DNA of 64,000 nucleotides from Emcibacter nanhaiensis. Lineage in GTDB: Bacteria > Pseudomonadota > Alphaproteobacteria > Sphingomonadales > Emcibacteraceae. The notes under the pieces are model-generated. The model searched no databases. It saw only the letters and a program-made list of their open reading frames with translations, and was not told the origin of the DNA. Position numbers and translations under genes: made by a program. Below, piece by piece: positions 42,589 to 51,281 of this stretch (positions within the stretch are counted from its first letter, which is position 1; the number at the start of each line of letters is the position of its first letter). The stretch covers positions 248,001 to 312,000 of the forward strand of contig NZ_VFIY01000018.1 of assembly GCF_006385175.1 (NCBI RefSeq), in the 5' to 3' direction.

Positions 42589-43350
42589 TCACAGGAGGGC
42601 CATCAGGCCCTCCGCCGTCAACCTCAGCCCCACCACGAACAGAACCCCATAGAAAAAGATGTAAAACATCCGGTCGGAGGCATGATAGTGCAGCCAGCCG
42701 CCAAGCCAGATGCCGAGCGGCGCCAGCGGCAGCAGGATCAAAGAGGTTGTCAGATTGCCGAGGGTCAGTTGTCCGAGCCAGGTATAGGGGATCAGCTTGG
42801 TGTAGTTGACCACGGTAAAGAACACCACCGAAGTGCCCACCAGCAGGGTCTTATCCAGTTTCAGAGGCAGCAGGTACAGCGCCACCGGCGGCCCGCCGGC
42901 ATGGGCGACGAAACTGGTGAAGCCGGACAGCATGCCGAAAAAGCCGCCCTTGGCGGCATTGTGCGGTTTGGCGACCAAATCCCGCTTGCGTACCTTGCCG
43001 TACCAGAAATTGAGCACGAAATAGAGCGCCATCACGCCAACCATCAGGCGCATCATGTCCACATTCATCAGATGGAAGGTTGCCGTGCCGATGCCGATGC
43101 CGAGCAGAGCCCCGGGGATCATGGACTTCAAGGCTTCCGTGTCCCAGATCTTGCGGAACTGCCACAGCGCCAGCAGGTCCATGATGCACAGGATCGGCAA
43201 CATGATCGCCGCCGCCTGACGCGGATCGATCAACAGCGACATCAGCGGCACGGTTATACTGCCCAGCCCGCTGGCGAAACCGCCTTTGGACACCCCAGTC
43301 ATCAAGACCAGCGGTGCGGCGAGGGCGAAAAACCACAGGCTGTCGACCAT
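42589..43350 (-). CDS. TauE/SafE-family sulfite/anion exporter
   Basis: Inner-membrane transporter of 253 residues with about seven helices. It starts GVSKGGFASGLGSITVPLMSL, a typical TauE/SafE entry, and has GFTSFVAHAGGPPVALYLLPL in the centre, the second repeat motif. Substrates in the family include sulfite, sulfoacetate and other organic anions; no linked metabolic gene indicates which. The plus-strand DUF1134 gene ends 9 bases before it. Confidence 0.9.
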   Translation of the reverse strand: MVDSLWFFALAAPLVLMTGVSKGGFASGLGSITVPLMSLLIDPRQAAAIMLPILCIMDLLALWQFRKIWDTEALKSMIPGALLGIGIGTATFHLMNVDMMRLMVGVMALYFVLNFWYGKVRKRDLVAKPHNAAKGGFFGMLSGFTSFVAHAGGPPVALYLLPLKLDKTLLVGTSVVFFTVVNYTKLIPYTWLGQLTLGNLTTSLILLPLAPLGIWLGGWLHYHASDRMFYIFFYGVLFVVGLRLTAEGLMALL

Positions 43351-43360
43351 TCCCCGGGAC

Positions 43361-44134
43361 TTACCCGGTTATCTTGTGGAATTCGAAAGTTTCGTGATCG
43401 GACAGGGTCGGCTGGAATTTATAGCCGTCCATATCAAACTCTTTCAGCTTTGCCGGATCCTCGATCCGGTTCTGGATGATATAGCGGGCCATCATGCCAC
43501 GAGCCCGTTTTGCCATCATGCCGAGCGAGCGGGCGTGACCGTCCTTGACCTGTTTGAACACCGGGGTGATCACCTGGGCCTTGAGCGCCTTGGGCTTGAC
43601 CGCCTTGAAATATTCGTTGGAGGCGCAATTGACCAGCACCGGTTCCTTTTCACCCTCCAGTGCCTCGTTGATTCCTTCCGCCAGGGTGTCGCCCCAGAAT
43701 TCATAGAGATTGCGGCCGCGCGGGTTGGAGAGCCGGCTGCCCATCTCCAGGCGATAAGCCTGCATCAGGTCCATCGGCCGCAGCAGGCCATAGAGCCCGG
43801 ACAGGATGCGCAGGTGATCCTGGGCATAGGCAAGGTCCTCCTCACTCAGGGTTTCCGCATCAAGTCCCACGTAGGTATCGCCCTTGAAAGCGAAAATGGC
43901 GGGACGGGCGTTGGCCGGAGTGAAGGGAATGGAGAAATCATGAAAACGATGATAATTGAGGTCAGCCAGCTGGTCGCTGATTTTCATCAGGCCGGCAATA
44001 TCATTGCGGGTCAGCTTGCGCGCGGTCTCGATCAGTTCCAGGCTGTCGTCCAGATACTCCGGCTCGCTCCAGCTTTTTACGCTGACGTCAGTTTCGTAAT
44101 CCAGTTTTTTTGCGGGTGATACAATGACCAGCAT
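43361..44134 (-). CDS. yaaA: Peroxide stress protein YaaA (DUF328)
   Basis: In E. coli YaaA lowers intracellular free iron and Fenton damage under hydrogen peroxide stress and binds DNA. The 257-residue protein begins MLVIVSPAKKLDYETDV, then the conserved RAIFAFKGDTYVGLD-, LRILSGLYGLLRPMDLMQAYRLEMG and NCASNEYFKAVKP blocks. Complete. It is divergent from the MATE gene; a 7-7-7 inverted repeat lies in between, at 44219-44239. Confidence 0.95.
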   Translation of the reverse strand: MLVIVSPAKKLDYETDVSVKSWSEPEYLDDSLELIETARKLTRNDIAGLMKISDQLADLNYHRFHDFSIPFTPANARPAIFAFKGDTYVGLDAETLSEEDLAYAQDHLRILSGLYGLLRPMDLMQAYRLEMGSRLSNPRGRNLYEFWGDTLAEGINEALEGEKEPVLVNCASNEYFKAVKPKALKAQVITPVFKQVKDGHARSLGMMAKRARGMMARYIIQNRIEDPAKLKEFDMDGYKFQPTLSDHETFEFHKITG

Positions 44135-44218
44135 GCCCTGCTCCGTTTCCTGTAATTCTTCAAATAAATGATCTAATCCCTTATATAGGCAAATTTTCAG
44201 AATTTAAACCTTCCTCCG

Positions 44219-44239
44219 ACTGCATAGTGGTCATGCAGT
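44219..44239. promoter_or_regulatory. inverted repeat between yaaA and the MATE gene
   Basis: ACTGCAT-AGTGGTC-ATGCAGT, perfect 7-bp arms with a 7-base spacer, in the divergent regulatory region. Candidate operator for either gene; no known family is matched with confidence. Confidence 0.4.
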
Positions 44240-44357
44240 TCTTTTACTTGAAAAAAATGTCCTTTCACCGTTTAGTGACTGGCTATATGAACAAAAGCAT
44301 GCTTTTATCCTGACCATGGCGCATCGGGGTGACAAATACCGCCGGAAAAAGAGAATT

Positions 44358-45749
44358 ATGACAAAAACCAAAGGTTCGAGAAGACCGCATCACGACCTGA
44401 CCACGGGATCAATCCCCAGCCATCTGATCAGAATGACCCTGCCGCTGGTAATCGGATTGCTGGCCAATATGGCCTACGGTCTGGTGGACCTCTATTTCGT
44501 CGGCATGCTGGGGGACAACGAACTTGCCGCGATGGGTTATGTGACCAGCGTTACCATGCTGCTGATCTCCGCCTGCATCGGCCTTAGCGCCGGGACGTCG
44601 TCCGTCCTGGCTCGTGCGTCCGGTCGCAAGGATCATGACGCTATTGTCTGTCTCTCCACCTCCAGCTTCTATCTGACCCTGCTGATCTCATTGGGACTGA
44701 GCCTGATCGGCCTGATCACAATCAATCCGCTGTTCACCCTGATCGGCGCCAATGAGGCCATCCTGCCGCTGATCCGGGACTATATCGTGATCTGGTACAT
44801 CTCCAGCATTTTCGTCATTGCCCCGATCGTCGGCATGGCGGCCATGCGGGCCATGGGCGACACCATGACCCAGACCAAAATCAATATTGCCGCCGCCATC
44901 GCCAATGTGATTCTGGACCCGATCTTTATTTTCGGCTGGTTCGGCTTTCCACGCCTGGAAATCCAGGGCGCAGCGCTGGCCACGGCGATTGCCCGCGGCG
45001 GCGTTTTCTTTGCCATCTACGGGGTGCTCTACTACCGGTTTGAAGCCATAGAATTTTCACGGGCTATCCTGGAAAGATTCAGGGAGGCCGCCCGCAGTAT
45101 CCTGCAGGTGGCGGTTCCCGCCGCGGCCACCAATATGATTATCCCGGCCGGAAACGTGGTCCTGATCGGCATTATCTCCGGCTACGGCCAGAATGCCGTC
45201 GCCGCCACCAATGTGGCCGCGCGAATTGAATCCCTCTGCCTGGTGTTTTTCTTCTCCCTGTCCGCGGTGATCGGCCCTGTGGTCGGGCAGAACCTGGCCG
45301 CCCACAAGTTTGACCGGATTGAGGAAGCGCTGAAAACAGTCCTCGCCTTTTGCCTCGCCTGGGGGGCAGTGCTGGCCGTGACCATTGCTTTGCTCGCCAA
45401 TTTCCTGGCCGGCCAGTTCAGTGACGATCCCTATATCATCGAAAAAGCCGTGGCCTACCTCTATCTGATTCCGGTCTCTTACGGCGCCTATGGATTCGTC
45501 ATGTCCGCCAACGCCTCGTTTAACGGCATCGGACGTCCCCTGCCCGGGGTGATTGTCAGTACCCTGCGCACAGTCGTGCTGCCGCTGCCGATCATTTATT
45601 TCGCGTCCATGTATTATGACCTGCCGGTGATTTACGGCATCACCAGCGCCTGTAACATTGTTGCCGGTGCAGTGTCCTTTTTCTGGGTGATGAAAACGGT
45701 GCGTGACCTTCGCCCCGAACCCCGGCCCGCCACTCAGGTTTCCGGCTAA
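44358..45749 (+). CDS. MATE-family multidrug/organic cation efflux transporter
   Basis: Na+ or H+-coupled exporter in the inner membrane. From the ATG at 44358 (after AAAGAGAA) the 463-residue protein has twelve helices, the first repeat starting PLVIGLLANMAYGLVDLYFVGMLGDNELAAMG, and typical repeats in the second half (NVVLIGIISGYGQNAVAATNVAARIE). An upstream ATG would add 14 residues but has no ribosome site. The last bases overlap the start of the VOC gene on the other strand. Confidence 0.92.
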   Translation: MTKTKGSRRPHHDLTTGSIPSHLIRMTLPLVIGLLANMAYGLVDLYFVGMLGDNELAAMGYVTSVTMLLISACIGLSAGTSSVLARASGRKDHDAIVCLSTSSFYLTLLISLGLSLIGLITINPLFTLIGANEAILPLIRDYIVIWYISSIFVIAPIVGMAAMRAMGDTMTQTKINIAAAIANVILDPIFIFGWFGFPRLEIQGAALATAIARGGVFFAIYGVLYYRFEAIEFSRAILERFREAARSILQVAVPAAATNMIIPAGNVVLIGIISGYGQNAVAATNVAARIESLCLVFFFSLSAVIGPVVGQNLAAHKFDRIEEALKTVLAFCLAWGAVLAVTIALLANFLAGQFSDDPYIIEKAVAYLYLIPVSYGAYGFVMSANASFNGIGRPLPGVIVSTLRTVVLPLPIIYFASMYYDLPVIYGITSACNIVAGAVSFFWVMKTVRDLRPEPRPATQVSG

Positions 45750-46144
45750 TCCTCCGCCAGAGCCGCCTTGACGGGCGGCTCCCACAGCTCGATCTTGTGC
45801 CCCTCCGGGTCCAGGATCCAGGCGAATTTGCCATAGGATTCGTCGATCCGCTCGGGCAGGACCTCCACCCCCTCGGCCTCCAGTTCGGCCACCACACGGT
45901 CCAGGTCGTCGACCCGGAAATTGAACATAAAGTCGTGGTGAGGCCCGCAATAGTCCGTGTCCCGGGGAAACATGGACAGGAGGAGATAGGCCTCACGGGG
46001 ATTGTCGATATTTTCGTAAACCGGAAATCTCACACTGTCATAATCATCAAATTCAAAGCCCAGATGGCGGCTGTACCAGTCCTTGAGCTTTTCCCTGTCC
46101 CTGACTTTGAAAAAGAACCCGCCGGGTCCGACAATGCGCGCCAT
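45746..46144 (-). CDS. VOC superfamily protein (glyoxalase/dioxygenase-like)
   Basis: Vicinal-oxygen-chelate fold protein of 132 residues. It starts ARIVGPGGFFFKVRDREKLKDWYSRHLGF and contains the beta strands and HHDFMFNFRVDDLDRVVAELEAEGV typical of glyoxalase-like proteins. It may bind a metal through the His in VGPGGFFF-proximal and GHKIELWEP (Glu) positions. Substrate unknown. It precedes the YbiB-like gene (gap 18 bases) and overlaps the MATE gene end by 4 bases. Confidence 0.82.
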   Translation of the reverse strand: MARIVGPGGFFFKVRDREKLKDWYSRHLGFEFDDYDSVRFPVYENIDNPREAYLLLSMFPRDTDYCGPHHDFMFNFRVDDLDRVVAELEAEGVEVLPERIDESYGKFAWILDPEGHKIELWEPPVKAALAED

Positions 46145-46162
46145 AGCTGTCTCCTTCCTGCT

Positions 46163-47143
46163 TTAGGATGAAAGATGTTTTTCCCAGTAGGTGCGCGCCA
46201 ATACTTCAGCTTCCGGGACATCCCGCGCCACCCCTTTCAGGTAGAGGGCCTGGGCGGCGGTGCCCAGAATGGTCCTGAAAGCGACGGAATCTTCGGCCTT
46301 ACCATACCAGACATCCCGGAAATGATCGAGCGAGACGATACGGTCCGTCTGTTCATGTTCCTTCAGCGAAGCCGGCCAGCTGGATTTTTCTTCGGTCCCG
46401 TCGATCACGGTAAACAGGGATATCGGTTTGAACGGGGTGCGCTCCGCCTCCCCGCCGCCGCCCTTGATCACGCCAAGGCGCGGCTGTTCCAGCAACAGAG
46501 CCGCTTCCCGGTTGAGGTTGATATAGGGCGGATGGAAGATGCCGAGGAACAGGGTATCGGCATGCAATGGATTGATCAGCCGCACCGCGGTGTTGATGAT
46601 GCTGCGCACGCCGAGCAGATTGCGCATCTGCAGGAATTCGAGGATGCGGGGGCAGAAATTCCGGAGCGGCAGGAAGGCAAAGTTATCCAGTGACAGCTTC
46701 TCGGAGGCCTCGGCCAGATTAATGCAGGCACCCTCGTCAATTGCCGCAAGACAGTCCTCGGTGGGAATGCCGTTCTCCAGATGGCTGTTATAGCCGTGCA
46801 TAAACACTTTGTGGCCGTTTTCCGCCAGCAGTTTGGCCGCCAGCAGGAACCAGGGCAGGCCGCGGCTCTTGCCCGCCGAATAGCTCGGCCAGTCGATCAG
46901 GTCCTGATACTCGGTAATGGCCGCCATCTCCAGGCTGTCACGGATTGCCTCGACGATCCCCGCCAGTTCCGCCGCATCCTCGCTCCGGTAGCGCAACAGC
47001 AAAAGCAGCGCCCCAATCTGCAGATCCGCCATGTCCCCGCTCAGCGCGCCGGCAAAGGCCTCCCGCGCCTCCTCCCGGGTCAGGTGCCGGGACTTGGTCG
47101 GGCCACGCCCGAGGATGCGGATAAATTCGGAATATTTATTCAT
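46163..47143 (-). CDS. TrpD2/YbiB-family protein (anthranilate phosphoribosyltransferase-like fold)
   Basis: A 326-residue protein with the fold of anthranilate phosphoribosyltransferase. The E. coli homologue YbiB binds nucleic acid and is LexA-regulated, without PRT activity. The part starting EFIRILGRGPTKSRHLTREEAREAF and LLLRYRSEDAAELAGIVEAIRDSLE is the helical N-terminal domain. A KGGGGEAERTPFKP segment replaces the usual GTGGD PRPP loop, so it is probably not a tryptophan enzyme. I use the ATG at 47143, whose bases overlap the stop of the preceding monooxygenase-like gene (ATGA); an earlier in-frame start exists inside that gene. Confidence 0.85.
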   Translation of the reverse strand: MNKYSEFIRILGRGPTKSRHLTREEAREAFAGALSGDMADLQIGALLLLLRYRSEDAAELAGIVEAIRDSLEMAAITEYQDLIDWPSYSAGKSRGLPWFLLAAKLLAENGHKVFMHGYNSHLENGIPTEDCLAAIDEGACINLAEASEKLSLDNFAFLPLRNFCPRILEFLQMRNLLGVRSIINTAVRLINPLHADTLFLGIFHPPYINLNREAALLLEQPRLGVIKGGGGEAERTPFKPISLFTVIDGTEEKSSWPASLKEHEQTDRIVSLDHFRDVWYGKAEDSVAFRTILGTAAQALYLKGVARDVPEAEVLARTYWEKHLSS

Positions 47144-47427
47144 GAGCGGAGCGGAAACAGACAGTCCATGACTTCCACGCTGGGGCTGCCCTTTACTTTG
47201 TAGGCTGCGGCAACCGTGGAAAACAAATCGGAGTTCCGGTAGGCCGCCTGGGCCTCCTTTGTTTCCCACACGTATATCCCGCCATAGGTGTTGGGCTGTT
47301 CCATCGCCACATAATATTTTTGCAGGAGTCCCGGCACGGTCTCGAAAGCCGGATTGCGTTCCTTCGCCACGGAAAGCACCTCGTCGTAGGATAGTTCCGA
47401 TTCAAAGCGGACAATATGGATAAACAT
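47140..47427 (-). CDS. Small monooxygenase-like protein (YdhR/ABM dimer type)
   Basis: A 95-residue alpha-beta protein that begins MFIHIVRFESELSYDEVLSVAKERNPAFETVPGLLQKYY, then IYVWETKEAQAAYRNSDLF. This is the ferredoxin-like dimer fold seen in antibiotic biosynthesis monooxygenases and YdhR. It may bind or modify a small aromatic compound; no proof. Its stop overlaps the start of the YbiB-like gene, so the two are coupled. Confidence 0.78.
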   Translation of the reverse strand: MFIHIVRFESELSYDEVLSVAKERNPAFETVPGLLQKYYVAMEQPNTYGGIYVWETKEAQAAYRNSDLFSTVAAAYKVKGSPSVEVMDCLFPLRS

Positions 47428-47447
47428 GGACTTATCTCCTGTTTAGT

Positions 47448-48770
47448 TTACAGCCCCAGCAGAAACAGGACAATCGCCAGGATTGCCCCGACAAAGGGAA
47501 TCACCACGGTCAGGGCCGCCACCGGCAGGTAGGCGGACTGATGGGTCTCGCCGCAGATTGCCCTGATGGTGGTCACCACATAGCCATTGTGCGGCAGGCT
47601 GTCGAGCCCGCCGGAAGAAATGGCCACCACGCGGTGCAGGGCCTCCGGGTCCACCCCCTCGGCCAGATAATGCGGCGCCAGCAACGGCAGGGCAATAGCC
47701 TGCCCGCCTGACGCCGATCCGGTCAGGGCCGCAATCACACTGACGGCCACTGCGGCGCCAATCAGTTCATTGCCCGGCAGATGGGTCATATAGTCCAGCG
47801 CTACCTGGAAGGCCGGCGTCAGTTTGGCGATGCTGCCGAACCCGACCACCGCACAGGTGTTGCTGATGGCAATCAGGGCGCCCAGGGTCGCCACCGACAA
47901 AGCCGCCCCCAGGTTTTTAAAATGCTTGCGGTAAATCAGGATGCCGGACAGCAATCCGCCCAGCAGGGCGACCACCAGCGCCGACTTGCCAAAGTCCAGG
48001 ATCACGCTGAAATAAAAACTGGTGCCCAGCACCACCGCCAGCGGGACAAAGCCGAGCATCGGATTGGGCAGCACATCATAATTTTTTTCTTCCGGATCGC
48101 CTTCACGCACGTCAAAGACCTCGCCGTTGGCTTGGGCCCGGGCCATCATTTTTTCAAACCAGAAAATGCCGACCGTCGCCATGAACAGCGCAACGACGAT
48201 GCTGACCTGCCAGCCCGCAAAATGGTTGGTGCCGAGATAGCTGGTCGGCAGGAAGTTCTGGATTTCCACCGATCCGGCGCTGGTCATGGTAAAGGTCACC
48301 GAGCCGAACGCCAGCGCCGCCGGGATAAACCGGCGCGGCAGGTTGGCTTCCTTGAACAGGCTGAGCGCCATGGGAAACACCGAGAAGGCCACGACAAAGA
48401 CACTGACCCCGCCGTAGGTCAGGATAGCGCAGGCCAGGATCACCGCCAGCGCGGCATGCCTCATGCCGAGTTTCTGCACAACCCAGTGGGCGACACTATC
48501 CGCCGCCCCCGAATCCTCCATGACCTTACCGAACATGGCGCCGAGCAGGAAGACGATAAACCAGTCCTTGAGGAAACCGGCGAAACCGGTCATGTAATCC
48601 ACGGTAAAGCTGGCCTGCCCCCCCTCGGCCATTGGCGGCAGGATGGCAATGCCGCTGGTCAGCGCTACCAGCAGCGCACACAGCGGCGCCGCAATCAAAA
48701 TATTCATCCCGCGGATTGTCAGGAAAATCAGGAGAATCAATCCACCGACCAGGCCTGCCATACTCAACAT
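47448..48770 (-). CDS. GntP-family permease
   Basis: Inner-membrane symporter of 440 residues with about twelve helices, beginning LVGGLILLIFLTIRGMNILIAAPLCALLVAL. The stretches FVVAFSVFPMALSLFKEANLPRRFIPAALAFGSVTFTM and VISGLDSLPHNGYVVTTIRAICGETH-like near the C-terminus (SSGGLDSLPHNGYVV) match GntP/citrate-type permeases. Substrates in the family are gluconate, glycerate, or similar hydroxyacids; not identified here. Confidence 0.88.
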   Translation of the reverse strand: MLSMAGLVGGLILLIFLTIRGMNILIAAPLCALLVALTSGIAILPPMAEGGQASFTVDYMTGFAGFLKDWFIVFLLGAMFGKVMEDSGAADSVAHWVVQKLGMRHAALAVILACAILTYGGVSVFVVAFSVFPMALSLFKEANLPRRFIPAALAFGSVTFTMTSAGSVEIQNFLPTSYLGTNHFAGWQVSIVVALFMATVGIFWFEKMMARAQANGEVFDVREGDPEEKNYDVLPNPMLGFVPLAVVLGTSFYFSVILDFGKSALVVALLGGLLSGILIYRKHFKNLGAALSVATLGALIAISNTCAVVGFGSIAKLTPAFQVALDYMTHLPGNELIGAAVAVSVIAALTGSASGGQAIALPLLAPHYLAEGVDPEALHRVVAISSGGLDSLPHNGYVVTTIRAICGETHQSAYLPVAALTVVIPFVGAILAIVLFLLGL

Positions 48771-49286
48771 TATTGTTCCTCCCCTTGGAATTACTTAAAT
48801 ACGCACCATATCAATTTTATAAGACTTTAAAACTATGACGTGTTCGCTCCTGCATCAAACATTTTCACCAATTGCAAGCTAATCTTTTTAAATTATCCAG
48901 ATGCATTAATCCAAGGTTCATGACATAGTGTTTTTATTAACGAAATTGTTTCCGTGTAGGTCGCGCTGTAAACCACTCGTTAATCTATTTAGGGGATAAT
49001 TAACCATAACCTCAAGTCGGCCATTATTTTTTAGTATCTTTTTCAAAGACTTATAAAACCAGTTTTCTCTGTACCCGGAAAGTTAATAACCGGAATCAGA
49101 ATTTGGGAGGGAAGTTGTGCCACCGGCACGGCGCCCCAGATACTAAAACACTGGCAGTCGCGCCACGGCATTGCTTCCTTCTGACGACACGGTCGGAAAT
49201 GGAACGAGGCCACTATTAATCAAAGCCTGTTCGTAACCCGCAAATCCGGCCGGTCCTGTACTAAACCAAAGCCTGGAGTTGCCACG
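48771..49286. other. 516-base region upstream of prkA
   Basis: AT-rich for the first half, then GC-rich near prkA. A strong ribosome-site-like GGGAGGGAAG (49105-49114) precedes a short ORF GTG-CCA-CCG-GCA... of ten codons (49117-49146; peptide MPPARRPRY), or, from TTG at 49115, a 34-residue ORF. I see no safe gene. A long leader or regulatory region for the prkA operon is likely; I find no convincing sigma-54 site. Confidence 0.5.
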
Positions 49287-51233
49287 ATGACGAACGAAAC
49301 AGACCTTTTTGATCTTTACTCAAACCAGTATGAAAATCGCAAGGAAACTGAGATGTCCCTGCGGGAATACCTGCACGGTTGCGCCGAAGATCCCATGATG
49401 TATGCCAGTTCAGCGGAAAGGATGATCCACGCCATCGGAGAGCCCGAGCTGATCGATACCTCCAGGGACGAGCGCCTCGGCCGGATTTTCATGAACCGTA
49501 CCATCAAGAGGTACAAGGGCTTCGAAAATTTCTATGGCATGGAAGAAACCATCGAGAGAATCGTCGGCTTCTTCAAACATGCCTCCCAGGGCCTGGAGGA
49601 ACGCAAACAGGTCCTCTATCTGCTGGGACCAGTCGGCGGCGGCAAATCCTCCCTCGCCGAACAGCTCAAGACCCTGATGGAAAAATGCCCCATCTATGTG
49701 CTGAAAGCCGGTGATGAGATCAGCCCGATCTTTGAATCCCCGCTTGGCCTGTTTGACCCGGAACGCATGGGCGATCTCTTCGAAGAGAAGTATAAGATCC
49801 CCCGTCACCGGCTGACCGGGCTGATGTCTCCCTGGGCTTTGAAACGGCTGGACCAGTTCGAGGGTGATCTCAGCAAATTCTCTGTCGTGAAAATCTTTCC
49901 GTCCAAATTGCGCCAGATCGGCATCTCCAAAACCGAGCCGGGCGACGAAAACAACCAGGACATCTCCACCCTGGTCGGCAAGGTCGATATCCGCAAGCTG
50001 GAATATTTCAGCCAGAACGACAGCGACGCCTACAGCTATTCAGGCGGCCTGAACCGCACCACCCAGGGGATCCTGGAATTTGTGGAAATGTTCAAGGCGC
50101 CGATCAAAATGCTGCATCCGCTGCTGACCGCCACCCAGGAAGGCAACTATGTGGGCACGGAAAACCTGGGCGCCATTCCCTACCAAGGCACCATCCTGGC
50201 CCACTCCAACGAGGCGGAATGGCAGAGCTTCAAGAACAACAAGAACAACGAAGCGTTCATCGACCGCGTCTATGTGATCAAGGTACCCTATTGCCTGCGC
50301 GTGGATGAAGAGGCCAAAATTTATGACAAGCTTCTTGCCAATTCGGACCTGAATACCAGCCACTGTGCCCGGGGAACCCTGGACATGCTGGCGCAGTTCA
50401 GCGTGCTGTCCCGCCTGCGCGAACATGAAAACTCCAACCTCTATTCCAAAATGCGGGTCTACAACGGCGAAAACCTCAAGGATGTGGATCCCAAGGCCAA
50501 GCCGATGCAGGAGTACAAGGATATGGCCGGCGTGGATGAAGGCATGAACGGGATTTCCACCCGTTTCGCCTTCAAGATCCTGGCCGAAACCTTCAACTAT
50601 GACACCAAGGAAGTGGGCGCCGATCCGGTCCACCTGATGTATGTGCTGGAAAAAGCCCTGCTCCGCGAGCAGCTGCCCGAGGATACCGAGAAGAAATATC
50701 TCGAATTCATCAAGGGCGAACTGGCCCCGCGCTATGCGGAATTCATCGGCAATGAAATCCAGAAAGCCTATCTGGAATCCTACAGCGACTACGGCCAGAA
50801 CCTGTTTGACCGCTATATTTCCTATGCGGACGCCTGGATCGAAGGCCATGACTTCAAGGATCCGGACACCGGCCAGTTGCTCGACACCAAGATCCTGGAT
50901 CAGGAACTGAGCAAGATTGAAAAACCGGCCGGCATCTCCAATCCGAAGGATTTCCGCAATGAGGTGGTCAAATTCGCCCTGCGGGCCCGGGCCAACAACG
51001 CCGGGCAGAATCCGAAATGGACGTCCTACGAGAAACTGCGCTCCGTGATCGAGAAACGCATGTTCAGCAAGGTCGAGGACCTGCTGCCGGTGATCAGCTT
51101 CGGCAGCAAGAAGGACAAGGACACCGAACACAAACACCATGAATTTGTCGAACGCATGAAGGATCGCGGCTACAGCGAGCGTCAGGTTCACAGGCTTGTG
51201 GAGTGGTACATGCGGGTCAACAAGGCGGGATAA
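49287..51233 (+). CDS. prkA: PrkA-type serine protein kinase (YeaG)
   Basis: AAA+-like protein kinase of stress response and, in Bacillus, sporulation; in E. coli YeaG is induced in nitrogen starvation. The 648-residue protein has a Walker A motif GPVGGGKSS at 114-122, the PrkA AAA domain (MHPLLTATQEGNYVGTENLGAIPYQG region) and the C-terminal kinase-like domain (residues 420-648). It leads the conserved three-gene operon prkA-yeaH-spoVR. The upstream 516-base region contains no clear stress promoter that I can name. Confidence 0.97.
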   Translation: MTNETDLFDLYSNQYENRKETEMSLREYLHGCAEDPMMYASSAERMIHAIGEPELIDTSRDERLGRIFMNRTIKRYKGFENFYGMEETIERIVGFFKHASQGLEERKQVLYLLGPVGGGKSSLAEQLKTLMEKCPIYVLKAGDEISPIFESPLGLFDPERMGDLFEEKYKIPRHRLTGLMSPWALKRLDQFEGDLSKFSVVKIFPSKLRQIGISKTEPGDENNQDISTLVGKVDIRKLEYFSQNDSDAYSYSGGLNRTTQGILEFVEMFKAPIKMLHPLLTATQEGNYVGTENLGAIPYQGTILAHSNEAEWQSFKNNKNNEAFIDRVYVIKVPYCLRVDEEAKIYDKLLANSDLNTSHCARGTLDMLAQFSVLSRLREHENSNLYSKMRVYNGENLKDVDPKAKPMQEYKDMAGVDEGMNGISTRFAFKILAETFNYDTKEVGADPVHLMYVLEKALLREQLPEDTEKKYLEFIKGELAPRYAEFIGNEIQKAYLESYSDYGQNLFDRYISYADAWIEGHDFKDPDTGQLLDTKILDQELSKIEKPAGISNPKDFRNEVVKFALRARANNAGQNPKWTSYEKLRSVIEKRMFSKVEDLLPVISFGSKKDKDTEHKHHEFVERMKDRGYSERQVHRLVEWYMRVNKAG

Positions 51234-51281
51234 TATCCCGCCCCCTCCCCGTCATTGTCCCTTTAAGGAGTAAAATCGCGT

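Noticed and set aside
42594-42613. Perfect hairpin GGAGGGCC-ATCA-GGCCCTCC as terminator
   Set aside because: It lies within the end of the TauE/SafE coding region and has no T-run on either side; may be chance or coding.
49151-49174. sigma-54 promoter upstream of prkA (CTGGCAG ... TTGC)
   Set aside because: The GG and GC elements are 18 bases apart; sigma-54 needs 10.
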